Of a stretch of DNA of 64,000 nucleotides, positions 25,823-34,840 are shown in pieces (positions within the stretch are counted from its first letter, which is position 1; each line of letters starts with the position of its first letter). The notes under the pieces are model-generated. The model was not told where the DNA came from. It saw nothing but the letters and a program-made list of their open reading frames with translations, and did no database searches. The position numbers and the translations under genes are program-made. Origin of the DNA: Bacteroidota bacterium (lineage in GTDB: Bacteria; Bacteroidota; Bacteroidia; Chitinophagales; Chitinophagaceae); NCBI GenBank assembly GCA_026391455.1, contig JAPLEH010000035.1, positions 205,221-269,220 on the forward strand, written 5' to 3'.

Positions 25823-26461
25823 ATGGCATTACGATTAGGCGATACCGCCCCAAATTTCAGGGCGCAAACCACCGAAGGAGAAATTGATTTTTATGAGTAC
25901 CTGGGAACCGGATGGGGTATCCTATTCTCCCATCCTGCCGATTTTACACCGGTATGTACCACCGAGTTGGGCAAAACCGCTTTGTTGCAGGAAGAATTTG
26001 CCAAACGCAATGTGAAAGTGCTGGCAGTAAGCATTGACCCGCTGGATAAACATTTTGAATGGCGTAAAGACATCAATGAAACACAGCATTGCAGTGTGGG
26101 ATTTCCCATCATTGCTGACGAGAACAGGGTAGTGGCAGGCCTGTATGATATGATACACCCTAATGCATCTGCGACAGCCACCGTACGCTCTCTGTTTGTG
26201 ATCGGACCCGATAAACTGGTGAAACTGATGATCGTGTATCCGGCATCCACAGGTCGTAATTTTTACGAAGTACTCCGTGTGGTGGATTCATTGCAGCTTA
26301 CAGCTAATTACAGTGTGGCAACCCCGGCCGATTGGAAACAAGGAGAAGATGTAATTGTGGTACCTGCTGTATCTACTGAAGATGCAATTAAAAAATTTGC
26401 AAAAGGCGTAACGGTGGTAAAACCATACCTGCGCTATACTCCACAGCCGGATGTTGAGTAA
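25823..26461 (+). CDS. 1-Cys (Prx6-type) peroxiredoxin
   Basis: The product is 212 residues. The N-terminus MALRLGDTAPNF and peroxidatic motif HPADFTPVCTTELG (Cys at about residue 45) are typical of Prx6. The C-terminal PADWKQGEDVIVVP and KPYLRYTPQP are the Prx6 dimer segment. It reduces peroxides using thiols. ATG 25823 is supported by the promoter and N-terminus. The stop lies 11 bp inside cysH, so the pair is coupled. Redox defence linked to sulfur assimilation is common, because the pathway produces sulfide and needs thiol reductants. Confidence 0.95.
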   Translation: MALRLGDTAPNFRAQTTEGEIDFYEYLGTGWGILFSHPADFTPVCTTELGKTALLQEEFAKRNVKVLAVSIDPLDKHFEWRKDINETQHCSVGFPIIADENRVVAGLYDMIHPNASATATVRSLFVIGPDKLVKLMIVYPASTGRNFYEVLRVVDSLQLTANYSVATPADWKQGEDVIVVPAVSTEDAIKKFAKGVTVVKPYLRYTPQPDVE

Positions 26462-27143
26462 AGATACCATAGCACAATTGCAGGAGGCTTCTTTACCAGA
26501 CGGTTTATCTTTACTGGCAAAACTATACCCGGGTGAAATCGCTTTCTCCTGTTCTCTTGGCCAGGAAGACCAGGTGATTACCGATGCTATTTGCCGCCAG
26601 CAATTGAATATCCGGATATTTACACTTGATACAGGCCGTTTATTCAGTGAGACCTATGAACTGATCGAACGCACCACAGCGAGGTATAAACGAAAAATGG
26701 AGATCTATTTTCCTGCCCCGGAAGATGTGGAACCCTTTGTGAAAGAAAATGGCATTAACAGCTTTTATGAATCCGTTGAAAATCGCAAAGCCTGTTGCCA
26801 TATCCGGAAAGTAAAACCGCTCAACCGGGCCCTTGCTGGCGCAAAGATTTGGATAACCGGATTACGTGCCGGCCAATCCGATAACCGGAAAGACATGCCG
26901 GTAATCGAATGGGATGAAGTAAGACAATTATATAAATACAACCCGTTGATCAGTTGGACTGGTGAGGAAGTAAACGAATATATTCATCAGCATCATGTAC
27001 CATACAATCCGTTACACGATAAAGGGTTTCTCAGTATTGGTTGTGCCCCTTGTACCCGAGCTGTGGAACCGGGCGAAGACGAAAGGGCAGGTCGGTGGTG
27101 GTGGGAGCAGTCACAAAAAGAATGTGGCCTGCACCAATCCTGA
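26451..27143 (+). CDS. cysH: Assimilatory APS/PAPS reductase, iron-sulfur (APS) type
   Basis: The product is 230 residues and reduces activated sulfate to sulfite. The PP-loop region has AFSCSLGQEDQV and FTLDTGRLFSETY. The cluster cysteines of the APS-reductase subtype are present: Cys115-Cys116 in KACCHIRK and Cys198/Cys201 in GCAPC. The catalytic cysteine is Cys225 in KECGLH. This indicates adenylyl-sulfate as substrate, fitting the absence of a visible APS kinase (cysC) nearby. It overlaps the peroxiredoxin gene by 11 bp. Confidence 0.95.
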   Translation: MLSKDTIAQLQEASLPDGLSLLAKLYPGEIAFSCSLGQEDQVITDAICRQQLNIRIFTLDTGRLFSETYELIERTTARYKRKMEIYFPAPEDVEPFVKENGINSFYESVENRKACCHIRKVKPLNRALAGAKIWITGLRAGQSDNRKDMPVIEWDEVRQLYKYNPLISWTGEEVNEYIHQHHVPYNPLHDKGFLSIGCAPCTRAVEPGEDERAGRWWWEQSQKECGLHQS

Positions 27144-27195
27144 ATATTATTACAGTTGACGGTATGAACGCCCAACTGAAAAATGAATAAAAGAA

Positions 27196-28095
27196 ATGCA
27201 ATCAGATTATCTCGAACAACTGGAAGCGGAAAGCATTTATATTTTTCGCGAAGTAGCTGCACAATTTGAGCGGCCCGCGCTATTATTCAGCGGCGGCAAG
27301 GATTCCATTACACTGGTACACCTGGCAGTAAAAGCTTTTGCGCCGGGTAAGATCCCGTTTCCGTTGGTACATATTGATACCGGACATAATTTCCCCGAAG
27401 CATTGGCATTTCGCGACTGGCTGGCTCAGGAAGTAGGGGCCACGCTTATTGTACGTAAGGTAGAGGATACCATTAAAGCGAAAGGACTCACCGAACCCAA
27501 GGGAAAATTTCCCAGCCGCAATTGGTTACAAACTTATACTCTGTTGGATACCATTGAAGAGTTTGCATTCGATTGCTGTATCGGTGGTGCAAGACGCGAT
27601 GAAGAAAAAGCCAGGGCCAAAGAACGGATTTTTTCGGTGCGCGATGAGTTTGGCCAATGGGATCCCAAACTGCAACGCCCAGAACTCTGGAATATCTTCA
27701 ATGGCCGTATACACAAAGGCGAAAACGTAAGAGTGTTTCCAATCAGCAACTGGACGGAGCTGGACATCTGGAATTATATCCGAAAAGAAAATATCGCATT
27801 GCCTTCTATCTATTTTGCCCACGAACGAAAAGTCATCGCACACGAAGGGCAATTGGTAGCATTGAGTGATTTTATTCAGCCCGGCCCCGAAGATGAGGTG
27901 ATCACCAGGATGGTTCGCTATCGTACGGTGGGTGATATGACTTGTACCGCTGCGGTGGAGTCTACGGCTGCCACACTCGACGAAGTGATCAATGAAATTA
28001 TTGCCACCCGTATCAGTGAACGCGGTGAAACGAGAATCGATGACCGGGTAACGGAAGCAGCGATGGAGGACAGGAAGAAGAATGGATACTTTTAA
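27196..28095 (+). CDS. cysD: Sulfate adenylyltransferase subunit 2
   Basis: The product is 299 residues. CysD forms APS from ATP and sulfate, driven by the CysN GTPase. The PP-loop SGGKDS is at residues 32-37, and HIDTGHNFPE, GGARRDEEKARAKER and the C-terminal GDMTCTAAVES are conserved. It lies 52 bp after cysH. Unusually, the next gene cysN is separated from it by a 494-bp repeat array. Confidence 0.97.
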   Translation: MQSDYLEQLEAESIYIFREVAAQFERPALLFSGGKDSITLVHLAVKAFAPGKIPFPLVHIDTGHNFPEALAFRDWLAQEVGATLIVRKVEDTIKAKGLTEPKGKFPSRNWLQTYTLLDTIEEFAFDCCIGGARRDEEKARAKERIFSVRDEFGQWDPKLQRPELWNIFNGRIHKGENVRVFPISNWTELDIWNYIRKENIALPSIYFAHERKVIAHEGQLVALSDFIQPGPEDEVITRMVRYRTVGDMTCTAAVESTAATLDEVINEIIATRISERGETRIDDRVTEAAMEDRKKNGYF

Positions 28096-28589
28096 TTAGC
28101 TAATGTGCTAATCTGCTAATGTGATAATGAAAGAACGGGATTTCGTATCAATAAAGTTATTCTTTGTGCTCTTTCATGCCTGTCGGCAGATAAATGTGGG
28201 AGAGGAAATGTGAGAATGTGAAAATGTGGAAATGAGACAACGGAATCTCGTTTGAGTATTGTTGTTCTTTGTGTACTTAGTGGGAGAAAAAAATGTGCTA
28301 AATTATAAAACGGAATTTCGTTTCAATATTATTTTTCTTTGTGCTCTTTGTGGGATAAAATGTGCTGATGTGTAAATGAGGTAATGTGGAAATGTGCTAA
28401 TGATAAAACGGAATTTCGTATCAATAAAGTTATTCTTTGTGCGCTTTCATGCCTGTCGGCAGATAAATGTGGGAGAGAAAATGTGAGAATGTAGAAATGT
28501 GGAAATGAGAGAATGGAATTTGGTTTTATTAATATAATTCTTTGTGCTCTTTGATGCCAGACGGCAGATAAAGGCGGAAAAAATAGAAT
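28096..28589. repeat. Five tandem repeat units in the cysD-cysN spacer
   Basis: There is no gene. Five related units start at about 28134, 28239, 28309, 28407 and 28512, each with AACGGAATTTCG, then TTCTTTGTGCTCTTT. Units 1 and 4 are full-length (about 105 bp) and almost identical, including ATGCCTGTCGGCAGATAAA and a run of AATGTGGAAATG-like steps. Units 2 and 3 are shorter. A GCTAATGTG-type short repeat precedes the array at 28098-28128. Confidence 0.85.
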
Positions 28590-29831
28590 ATGGATTTACT
28601 GAGATTTATAACAGCAGGTAGTGTGGATGATGGGAAGAGTACGCTCATCGGACGATTGCTTTATGATAGTAAAAGTATTCTCGCCGATCAGCTGGAGGCA
28701 TTGGAGCGCTCTACCAAAAACCGCACCGACGGATCTGTGGATCTTGCTTTGCTCACCGACGGATTAAGAGCCGAAAGAGAGCAGGGTATCACCATCGACG
28801 TAGCCTACCGGTATTTCACAACACCAAAACGGAAGTTTATTATCGCGGATGCCCCCGGGCATGTACAATACACCCGCAATATGATCACGGGCGCATCCAA
28901 CGCCTCGCTGATCATTATTCTCATTGATGCAAGACAAGGTGTGGTGGAACAGACCCGCCGCCATTCGATCATTGCTTCCCTGCTCAACATACCCGAAGTG
29001 GTTGTGGCCATTAATAAAATGGACCTTGTGGATCATTCTGAAAATGTCTTCAATAACATCGTGATTGATTATGCTGAAGTGGCACGTCAATTAGGACTCA
29101 CTAATGTAACGTATATTCCGATCAGCGCATTGAATGGAGACAATATCGTGGATCGTTCGGAGAGTAATAAATGGTACAAGGGTAAAACATTGCTGCAGCA
29201 CCTGGAAGAAACAACAGTAACGAAATCCGTAGAAGCAACGGTCTCCCGTTTTCAGGTACAGTTGGTGATCCGTCCACAAACGGAAGCCCTGCACGATTAC
29301 CGGGGATATGCCGGAACGGTAATCAGTGGCGTATATCGCAAAGGGGATAAAGTAAAAGTATTACCACAGGGAATAGAGACCACCATTACCCAACTCGAAA
29401 CGGGAGGGGTGCAGGTGGATGAAGTTTCAGCCCAGCAGCCAGCTATCATCCACCTGGCCGATGATATTGATATCAGCCGGGGTGATTCGATCGTTCCGAT
29501 TGATCAGTTGCCCCTTGTGTCGAACGAAATTGAGGCGCTTGTATGCTGGATGGATGAAAAGCCACTCCGTGCCGGAAACAAATACCTGCTACAGCATAAT
29601 CACCGATTGGTGAAAGTAATGGTAAAACGGATCGACTATAAACTGGATGTAAATACATTACAACAACAGGCAGTGGAAGGGGAGGTGAAACTAAATGAAG
29701 TGATTAAAGTAACCCTGAAGACGGCCTCACCCCTGGTATATGATCCATATATGTCGATCAGGGCAAATGGCAGCGCGATATTGATCGATGAAACGAGCAA
29801 CAGTACTGCAGCCGCGGTATTATTTCAATAA
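28590..29831 (+). CDS. cysN: Sulfate adenylyltransferase subunit 1 (GTPase)
   Basis: The product is 413 residues. The GTPase motifs are GSVDDGKST (10-18), DAPGH (87-91) and NKMD (142-145), followed by EF-Tu-like beta-barrel domains. It ends without a fused APS kinase domain and is a little shorter than the E. coli protein. It powers CysD. The repeat array upstream means that it may be transcribed by read-through from cysD or from its own promoter. Confidence 0.97.
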   Translation: MDLLRFITAGSVDDGKSTLIGRLLYDSKSILADQLEALERSTKNRTDGSVDLALLTDGLRAEREQGITIDVAYRYFTTPKRKFIIADAPGHVQYTRNMITGASNASLIIILIDARQGVVEQTRRHSIIASLLNIPEVVVAINKMDLVDHSENVFNNIVIDYAEVARQLGLTNVTYIPISALNGDNIVDRSESNKWYKGKTLLQHLEETTVTKSVEATVSRFQVQLVIRPQTEALHDYRGYAGTVISGVYRKGDKVKVLPQGIETTITQLETGGVQVDEVSAQQPAIIHLADDIDISRGDSIVPIDQLPLVSNEIEALVCWMDEKPLRAGNKYLLQHNHRLVKVMVKRIDYKLDVNTLQQQAVEGEVKLNEVIKVTLKTASPLVYDPYMSIRANGSAILIDETSNSTAAAVLFQ

Positions 29832-29905
29832 GAAAAAGAAAAAGTTGCTCCTTACTGTCTGAATTTCAATTTATACATATAAGTCTATTTCACGAAATAT
29901 ACATC

Positions 29906-30829
29906 ATGTTAACTGCACCCAAAAAACGGGTTGAGCCTAAAACGGATTCCGGCGCTGTTCAATGGTACCGTGTAGTTAGCTGGTGCTTACTGGCATTTGG
30001 CGTGTTAATACTGGGATATTTTATTTTCCGGTATGTACCGGTACAGAAAATGGTGGATGAAAGTTACCGTTGGTACAAGACACTCGACCGATCTTTTCTT
30101 ATCATGTTGCTGGCCGGTTTTGTCGCACAAATGGTGGATGGGGCGTTGGGTATGGGCTATGGGGTTACCAGTGCCACCATCTTATTATCTGCGGGTGTAA
30201 ATCCTGCCGCGATCAGTGGCAGTATTCACACCGCAGAGATGTTTGCCAGTGGAGCATCGGGTTACAGCCATTATAAATTTGGCAACGTCAATAAGAAATT
30301 ATTCAAAGCGCTATTGATACCCGGCGTACTGGGTGCCGTGGCCGGAGCATTGTTGCTGGTACTGGCCGGTGAGAAATATGGTAAGATCATTCGCCCGGTT
30401 ATTGCTTTTTATACTTTGCTATTGGGTATCAAGTTTATCCTCAATGCATTCCGGGAAATAAAGCCACAAAAGAAATTCAGGCATTATCGCTTACTCGCGG
30501 GTATCGGCGGATTCTTTGATTCTTTCGGCGGTGGGGGATGGGGCCCCATTGTAACCAGTACGCTTATTAACAACGGACGAAGCCATAAATATGTAGTAGG
30601 TTCGGTAAGCCTCACCGAGTTTTTCGTTACCCTTGCCAGCGCCTTTACGTTTTTTACCCTGATCGGATTGAGCCATTGGCAAACGATACTCGGGCTGATT
30701 CTGGGTGGATTGGTGGCGGCTCCTATCGCAGCTAAACTCGCCGGAAAGCTTCCCCGCAAAACAGCGTTTCTCCTGCTCGGTACGCTGGTGATCATCTGGA
30801 GTATACGGATCCTGGTAAAAATTATCTGA
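29906..30829 (+). CDS. Sulfite exporter TauE/SafE family protein
   Basis: The product is 307 residues with about eight or nine transmembrane segments: one near residues 23-45 and the rest from about 65 to the end. The TauE/SafE repeat is visible (VDGALGMGYGVTSATILLSAGVNP and, in the second half, GGFFDSFGGGGWGPIVTSTLI). Such proteins move sulfite, sulfonates or related anions. Lying behind cysN, it may expel excess sulfite or take up a sulfur anion. The N-terminal Lys-rich tail is cytosolic. Confidence 0.93.
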   Translation: MLTAPKKRVEPKTDSGAVQWYRVVSWCLLAFGVLILGYFIFRYVPVQKMVDESYRWYKTLDRSFLIMLLAGFVAQMVDGALGMGYGVTSATILLSAGVNPAAISGSIHTAEMFASGASGYSHYKFGNVNKKLFKALLIPGVLGAVAGALLLVLAGEKYGKIIRPVIAFYTLLLGIKFILNAFREIKPQKKFRHYRLLAGIGGFFDSFGGGGWGPIVTSTLINNGRSHKYVVGSVSLTEFFVTLASAFTFFTLIGLSHWQTILGLILGGLVAAPIAAKLAGKLPRKTAFLLLGTLVIIWSIRILVKII

Positions 30830-30837
30830 GAAAATTG

Positions 30838-30854
30838 TCTATTAATTTGGTAGG
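30838..30854. promoter_or_regulatory. Rrf2-type operator 2, before the TonB-dependent receptor gene
   Basis: TCTAT-TAATTTG-GTAGG, followed by GTAAT as at operator 1. It covers the TTTG at 30846-30849, which serves as the -33 element. The left half is imperfect. Confidence 0.55.
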
Positions 30855-30877
30855 GTAATACTTAGCCATTATTTTTG
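30846..30877 (+). promoter_or_regulatory. Promoter of the TonB-dependent receptor gene
   Basis: TTTG (30846-30849) and TATTTTTG (30870-30877) are separated by 20 bp. Transcription would begin near 30884, giving a leader of about 77 nt that contains a second operator. Confidence 0.7.
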
Positions 30878-30924
30878 CTGCTGAATAATTAAAGCCTGAA
30901 AGGGCTTTTTAAATACTTTTATAT

Positions 30925-30941
30925 CCTACTAAATTAGTAGA
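30925..30941. promoter_or_regulatory. Rrf2-type operator 3, in the receptor leader
   Basis: CCTAC-TAAATTA-GTAGA contains the perfect dyad CTACTAAATTAGTAG. It lies downstream of the predicted transcription start and 20 bp before the ATG, so it could act as a roadblock site. Confidence 0.65.
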
Positions 30942-30960
30942 CTAATAAAATAACAACTGC

Positions 30961-33888
30961 ATGAAACATTTGATTCTTCTTGTTGGCTTACTGGTTCCGC
31001 TGGGATTGCTGGCTCAGTTGAATGGCTCCTTTATTTTGAGTGGCCGCGTGGTGAGTGAGGAGCAAGGGGGCATTGCTGCTGCCAGTATTTCGGTAAAGGG
31101 TACTACAGCTGGTACCATCGCCGATTCAACGGGCCGTTTTTCATTGGTGGTCAATCAGAAACTGCCCTTTACGCTGGTCGTGTCTTCCGTAGGTTTTGCA
31201 CCCCAGGAGATCGAGATAAAAAACACAAATACGAAACCCACCATTCAGCTTACCACACAAACATTTCTGGCCAATGCCGTGGTGGTTACGGCCAGCCGCA
31301 CATCCGAAAAAATTCTGAAGTCGCCGGTAAGTATTGAAAAATTGAATATTACCGCATTAAAAGAAACGCCGGCTGCTTCTTTTTACGATGCATTGGGAAA
31401 TGTAAAAGGAGTACAGCTTACCACTTCCTCTATCACGTTTAAAGTACCCAATACCCGGGGCTTCAATATCCCTAATAATTTTCGCTTCATGCAATTGGTG
31501 GACGGTATTGATATGCAGGCCGCCACATTGGGTGTACCATTGGGAAATGCCATTGGCCCCACCGAACTGGATGTACAGAGCATTGAAATCACACCCGGTG
31601 CTGCATCCGCCTTGTACGGTATGAATGCGATCAACGGATTGGCGAACCTGCTTACAAAAAATCCCTTTAAAAGTCAGGGCCTTAGTTTTTTTCAACGTAC
31701 CGGTATCAACCATGTGGATGGCTCCGATCATGAACCTGCTTTACTAACGGAGACGGCTATACGCTATGCCAAAGCATTTAAAGATAAATTCGCTTTTAAG
31801 ATAAACCTTGGCTACCTCCATGCTACCGATTGGATATCCGATACACGGCAGGATCAGAATCCCAACACGAAGAACACAGCCAATCCTGCCTATCCTTCGC
31901 TCAATGGGGCCAATAATATTGCATTTGATGGATGGAATAAATACGGCGATGATGCATTGCAACTCAGCAATACTGTATCAGTGACGGGGCTTACCATCGA
32001 TGGGGTAAATAACCGAACGCTCACGGTGGCCCGTACCGGCTATTGGGAAAAAGACCTCGTTAAACCAGAAGTGGATAATCTGAAACTCGATCTCGCTCTT
32101 CATTTTAAGCCCAATAGCCGCAATGAGATTGCTTATACCTATCGTGTTGGAAAAATGGATGGTGTATTTCAACGTGGCAATAAGGTAAAACTGGACAATG
32201 TGGTGGTACAGAACCACCAGGTGGAATGGAAAGGTTCGCACCTGGTGCTGAAAGGATATGTATCAATAGAAAATACGGGCGATTCTTATAATGTAAAACC
32301 ATTGGCCGACAACCTCGACTTATATACCGGTGGCAGTGCCAGTGTATGGGGAGCAAAATTTAAAAGCGCACTCAATGCCTATGCGGCTGCAAACGGGGGA
32401 GCTTTAACGGCGCAAAACCTCGCTGCTGCTACGGCATTTGCCCGCCAGCAAGCTGATGCGGGCAGGGCAATACCCGGCACGGAACGTTTCAACCGCCTGG
32501 TGGATACGATCCGCCATATCAACAACTGGGATATCCGCTCCTCCACGATACCTGATGCCCCCATTACCGGAGGTGCCGCATTGATTCAAAAAAGTAATAT
32601 TTATCACCTGGAAGGACAGTGGGATCTTACCCACCGGGTGAAATGGTTCAACCTGCTGGTAGGTGCTGATGCAAGAATAAATGAGCTGATACCCGATGGC
32701 AATAACTTTGTTGATTTCTCCCGCCCTATAGCCGAACGTAATACGTCCTTGAAAGATGGCAGTTTTGGTAAGAATATTTATTATAAAAAATTCGGTGCCT
32801 TCTTTCAGGCTACCAAAACATTTTTTGAAGAGAAATTAAAAATATGGGGATCCCTGCGTGCAGATTATAACCCCGAGTTTCAGATCAGGTTCACGCCACG
32901 CATTGCCGCTGTATATACCGCAGCCGAGCGTCACAATATCCGCTTAACGTTTCAGCAAGGCTATCGTTTTCCGGCCTTGTTTGAAGCCCTCTCCTATGTA
33001 AATAATGGCCGGGTAAAAAGGGTGGGCATACTTCCCATTATTAATGAAGGATTAGGATTTCGGGAGAACAGTTATACACAACCTTCTGTAGCAGCTTTCA
33101 ATGCTGCCGTTCGGGCGGCTGGTAATACGGATGCAGCCGCATTGGCCAACCGCAATCTCCTGCAGGTAGCCAATCTGCCGGATGGTCGTCCAGAAGGAAT
33201 TAACTCATTCGAAGCGGGATACAAAAGCAGCCTGCTCAACAATAAATTATTTATCGATTTTGATATCTATGCCAATATTTATGATGGCTTTCTCGGACAG
33301 GTACAAGTGTATGTACCCCGCGGCGAAAAAGTGGGCTCCGATGCAGCCGTAATTGCCATGATCGACCGCAACAGGGATGCCACCGTTGCCAGTGGCGGTA
33401 ATGCAGCGAGCAAAGGACAGGACCGTTACCGGGTATATACCAATGCTAAAAATAAATACACTACGTACGGGTCTTCGCTCGGGGTGACATGGAATTTTTA
33501 TAAAACATTTACCGTATCCGGCAATGTGAATTATAATAAAATAAAGGGCAGCAGCATTCCAGATCTTTTTGTAACTGGGTTCAATACACCCGAATGGACC
33601 ACCAACCTGTCTTTTGGTAACCGGGCCATAACAAAAAACCTTGGCTTTAATATCGTTTGGAAATGGCAGGACAGTTTTTTATGGGAAAGTCCTCTGGTGA
33701 CCGGTAATGTAGGAGCTATCAATAATATTGATGCACAGATCACCTGGCGGGTCCCGGCAGCGAAATCAACGTTCAAATTTGGCGGGTCGAATGTGCTGAA
33801 CAACCGGTATATCCAGTACGCGGGCGGGCCAACCATCGGAGCGCTCTATTATGTGTCCTATACACTGGAGGGATTGTTCAATAAATAA
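30961..33888 (+). CDS. TonB-dependent receptor
   Basis: The product is 975 residues and an outer-membrane active transporter. A signal peptide ends near LLAQL. A carboxypeptidase-regulatory-like domain covers about residues 25-95 (LSGRVVSEEQGGIAAASISVKGT). The plug follows (VVVTASRTSEKILKSPVSIEKL, then ASALYGMNAINGLANLLTKNP), with a 22-strand barrel for the rest. It ends with YYVSYTLEGLFNK. Two operator sites and its place after cysN and tauE suggest uptake of a sulfur compound, or of a metal needed by iron-sulfur enzymes. There is no SusD partner, so it is not a glycan-uptake pair. Confidence 0.93.
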   Translation: MKHLILLVGLLVPLGLLAQLNGSFILSGRVVSEEQGGIAAASISVKGTTAGTIADSTGRFSLVVNQKLPFTLVVSSVGFAPQEIEIKNTNTKPTIQLTTQTFLANAVVVTASRTSEKILKSPVSIEKLNITALKETPAASFYDALGNVKGVQLTTSSITFKVPNTRGFNIPNNFRFMQLVDGIDMQAATLGVPLGNAIGPTELDVQSIEITPGAASALYGMNAINGLANLLTKNPFKSQGLSFFQRTGINHVDGSDHEPALLTETAIRYAKAFKDKFAFKINLGYLHATDWISDTRQDQNPNTKNTANPAYPSLNGANNIAFDGWNKYGDDALQLSNTVSVTGLTIDGVNNRTLTVARTGYWEKDLVKPEVDNLKLDLALHFKPNSRNEIAYTYRVGKMDGVFQRGNKVKLDNVVVQNHQVEWKGSHLVLKGYVSIENTGDSYNVKPLADNLDLYTGGSASVWGAKFKSALNAYAAANGGALTAQNLAAATAFARQQADAGRAIPGTERFNRLVDTIRHINNWDIRSSTIPDAPITGGAALIQKSNIYHLEGQWDLTHRVKWFNLLVGADARINELIPDGNNFVDFSRPIAERNTSLKDGSFGKNIYYKKFGAFFQATKTFFEEKLKIWGSLRADYNPEFQIRFTPRIAAVYTAAERHNIRLTFQQGYRFPALFEALSYVNNGRVKRVGILPIINEGLGFRENSYTQPSVAAFNAAVRAAGNTDAAALANRNLLQVANLPDGRPEGINSFEAGYKSSLLNNKLFIDFDIYANIYDGFLGQVQVYVPRGEKVGSDAAVIAMIDRNRDATVASGGNAASKGQDRYRVYTNAKNKYTTYGSSLGVTWNFYKTFTVSGNVNYNKIKGSSIPDLFVTGFNTPEWTTNLSFGNRAITKNLGFNIVWKWQDSFLWESPLVTGNVGAINNIDAQITWRVPAAKSTFKFGGSNVLNNRYIQYAGGPTIGALYYVSYTLEGLFNK

Positions 33889-33928
33889 TATTCATCTTAG
33901 TTCTTTATACATAGGCAATCGTTAGAAA

Positions 33929-33957
33929 AAGGCGTCCGTCGACGGACGGATGCCTTT
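33929..33957 (+). terminator. Hairpin after the TonB-dependent receptor gene
   Basis: A perfect 14-bp palindrome GTCCGTCGACGGAC (33934-33947) is nested in AGGC...GCCT and followed by TTTA. The T run is short, so termination strength is uncertain. Confidence 0.5.
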
Positions 33958-33964
33958 ACACATC

Positions 33965-34035
33965 AACCCCGTGGCTGAGTGGACAGGCAGAGGGCTGCAA
34001 ATCCTTTTACGTTGGTTCGAATCCAACCGGGGAGT
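33965..34035 (+). tRNA. tRNA-Cys (GCA)
   Basis: A cloverleaf can be drawn. The T arm is GTTGG-TTCGAAT-CCAAC (34011-34027), the anticodon arm GAGGG-CTGCAAA-TCCTT (GCA anticodon at about 33996-33998), and the D arm lies around GGCTGAGTGGACAGGC. The discriminator base is T, as expected for tRNA-Cys. CCA is not encoded. Five acceptor pairs (CCCCG/CGGGG) are perfect, but the two outermost positions would be A-A and A-G mismatches, which is odd. Confidence 0.8.
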
Positions 34036-34065
34036 CTTATTTTTAAGGGCATTAATAGCAAGCAT

Positions 34066-34830
34066 TTGAAAAAGAAACTTTTGATCGGCATTTTCATAGC
34101 AGGTATGTACAGTCATTCCGCTCTGGCGCAGGTGAAGCAGACGGAACATATACAGCAAGTATGGCTGGCCTATTTTAACCAAACGCGATTTTCCCAAAAA
34201 TGGGGTGGCTGGGCCGATCTGCACCTCCGTACTAAAGAAGATTTCTTTACCAATTTTTCCCAGTCGATCATCCGGCTCGGACTTACGTATTATCTGACGG
34301 ATGATGCAAAACTGACTGCCGGCTATGCCTATATCAATCATTTTCCGGGCGATAATCATAAAAATATCTCACAACCCGAACACCGACCCTGGCAACAACT
34401 GCAGTGGCATACAAAATACCCGAAACTAAAATTGATGCAATGGTTTCGGCTGGAAGAACGGTATCGCAGGAAAATAAAAGACGATAATACACTGGCGGAA
34501 GGATATAATTTCAATTTCAGAATCCGGTACAATTTCTTCTCCCAGTTTGGCCTCGGCAAAAAGAAATTTCAACCCGGTTCGTTTTCGGTTGTGCTGAATG
34601 ATGAACTGCATGTGAACTTCGGTAAACAGGTCGTTAATAATTATTTTGATCAAAACCGTTTTTTTGCCGGCTTCAATTATCATGTAAATAAGCACGATAA
34701 CCTGCAGTTCGGCTACATGAATGTATTTCAGCAACTCGCAGCCGGTAATCGGTATCGCAGCAATTCGACCGCACGCATATTCTATTTTCATAATCTGGAT
34801 TTGAGAAAATCCATTGCCCCCGGCAAATAG
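34066..34830 (+). CDS. DUF2490 family outer-membrane protein
   Basis: The product is about 254 residues. The open frame extends upstream into the tRNA, so I chose TTG 34066, which gives a good signal peptide (KKKLLIGIFIAGMY to ALAQ). The mature part has the DUF2490 layout: QQVWLAYFNQTRFSQKWGGWADLHLR, then HRPWQQLQWHTKY, RLEERYRRK and further paired strands, a small beta-barrel. The function of DUF2490 is unknown. It ends with FYFHNLDLRK followed by a short tail. Confidence 0.8.
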   Translation: MKKKLLIGIFIAGMYSHSALAQVKQTEHIQQVWLAYFNQTRFSQKWGGWADLHLRTKEDFFTNFSQSIIRLGLTYYLTDDAKLTAGYAYINHFPGDNHKNISQPEHRPWQQLQWHTKYPKLKLMQWFRLEERYRRKIKDDNTLAEGYNFNFRIRYNFFSQFGLGKKKFQPGSFSVVLNDELHVNFGKQVVNNYFDQNRFFAGFNYHVNKHDNLQFGYMNVFQQLAAGNRYRSNSTARIFYFHNLDLRKSIAPGK

Positions 34831-34840
34831 CATTTGTTAG

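Noticed and set aside
28096..28589. CRISPR array in the cysD-cysN spacer
   Set aside because: Units are 70-105 bp, similar throughout and without short repeats separated by unique spacers; no cas genes are present.
33979..34065. Upstream extension of the DUF2490 gene into the tRNA region
   Set aside because: The first 29 codons would be encoded by tRNA-Cys sequence and its 3' flank; a signal peptide begins only at TTG 34066.
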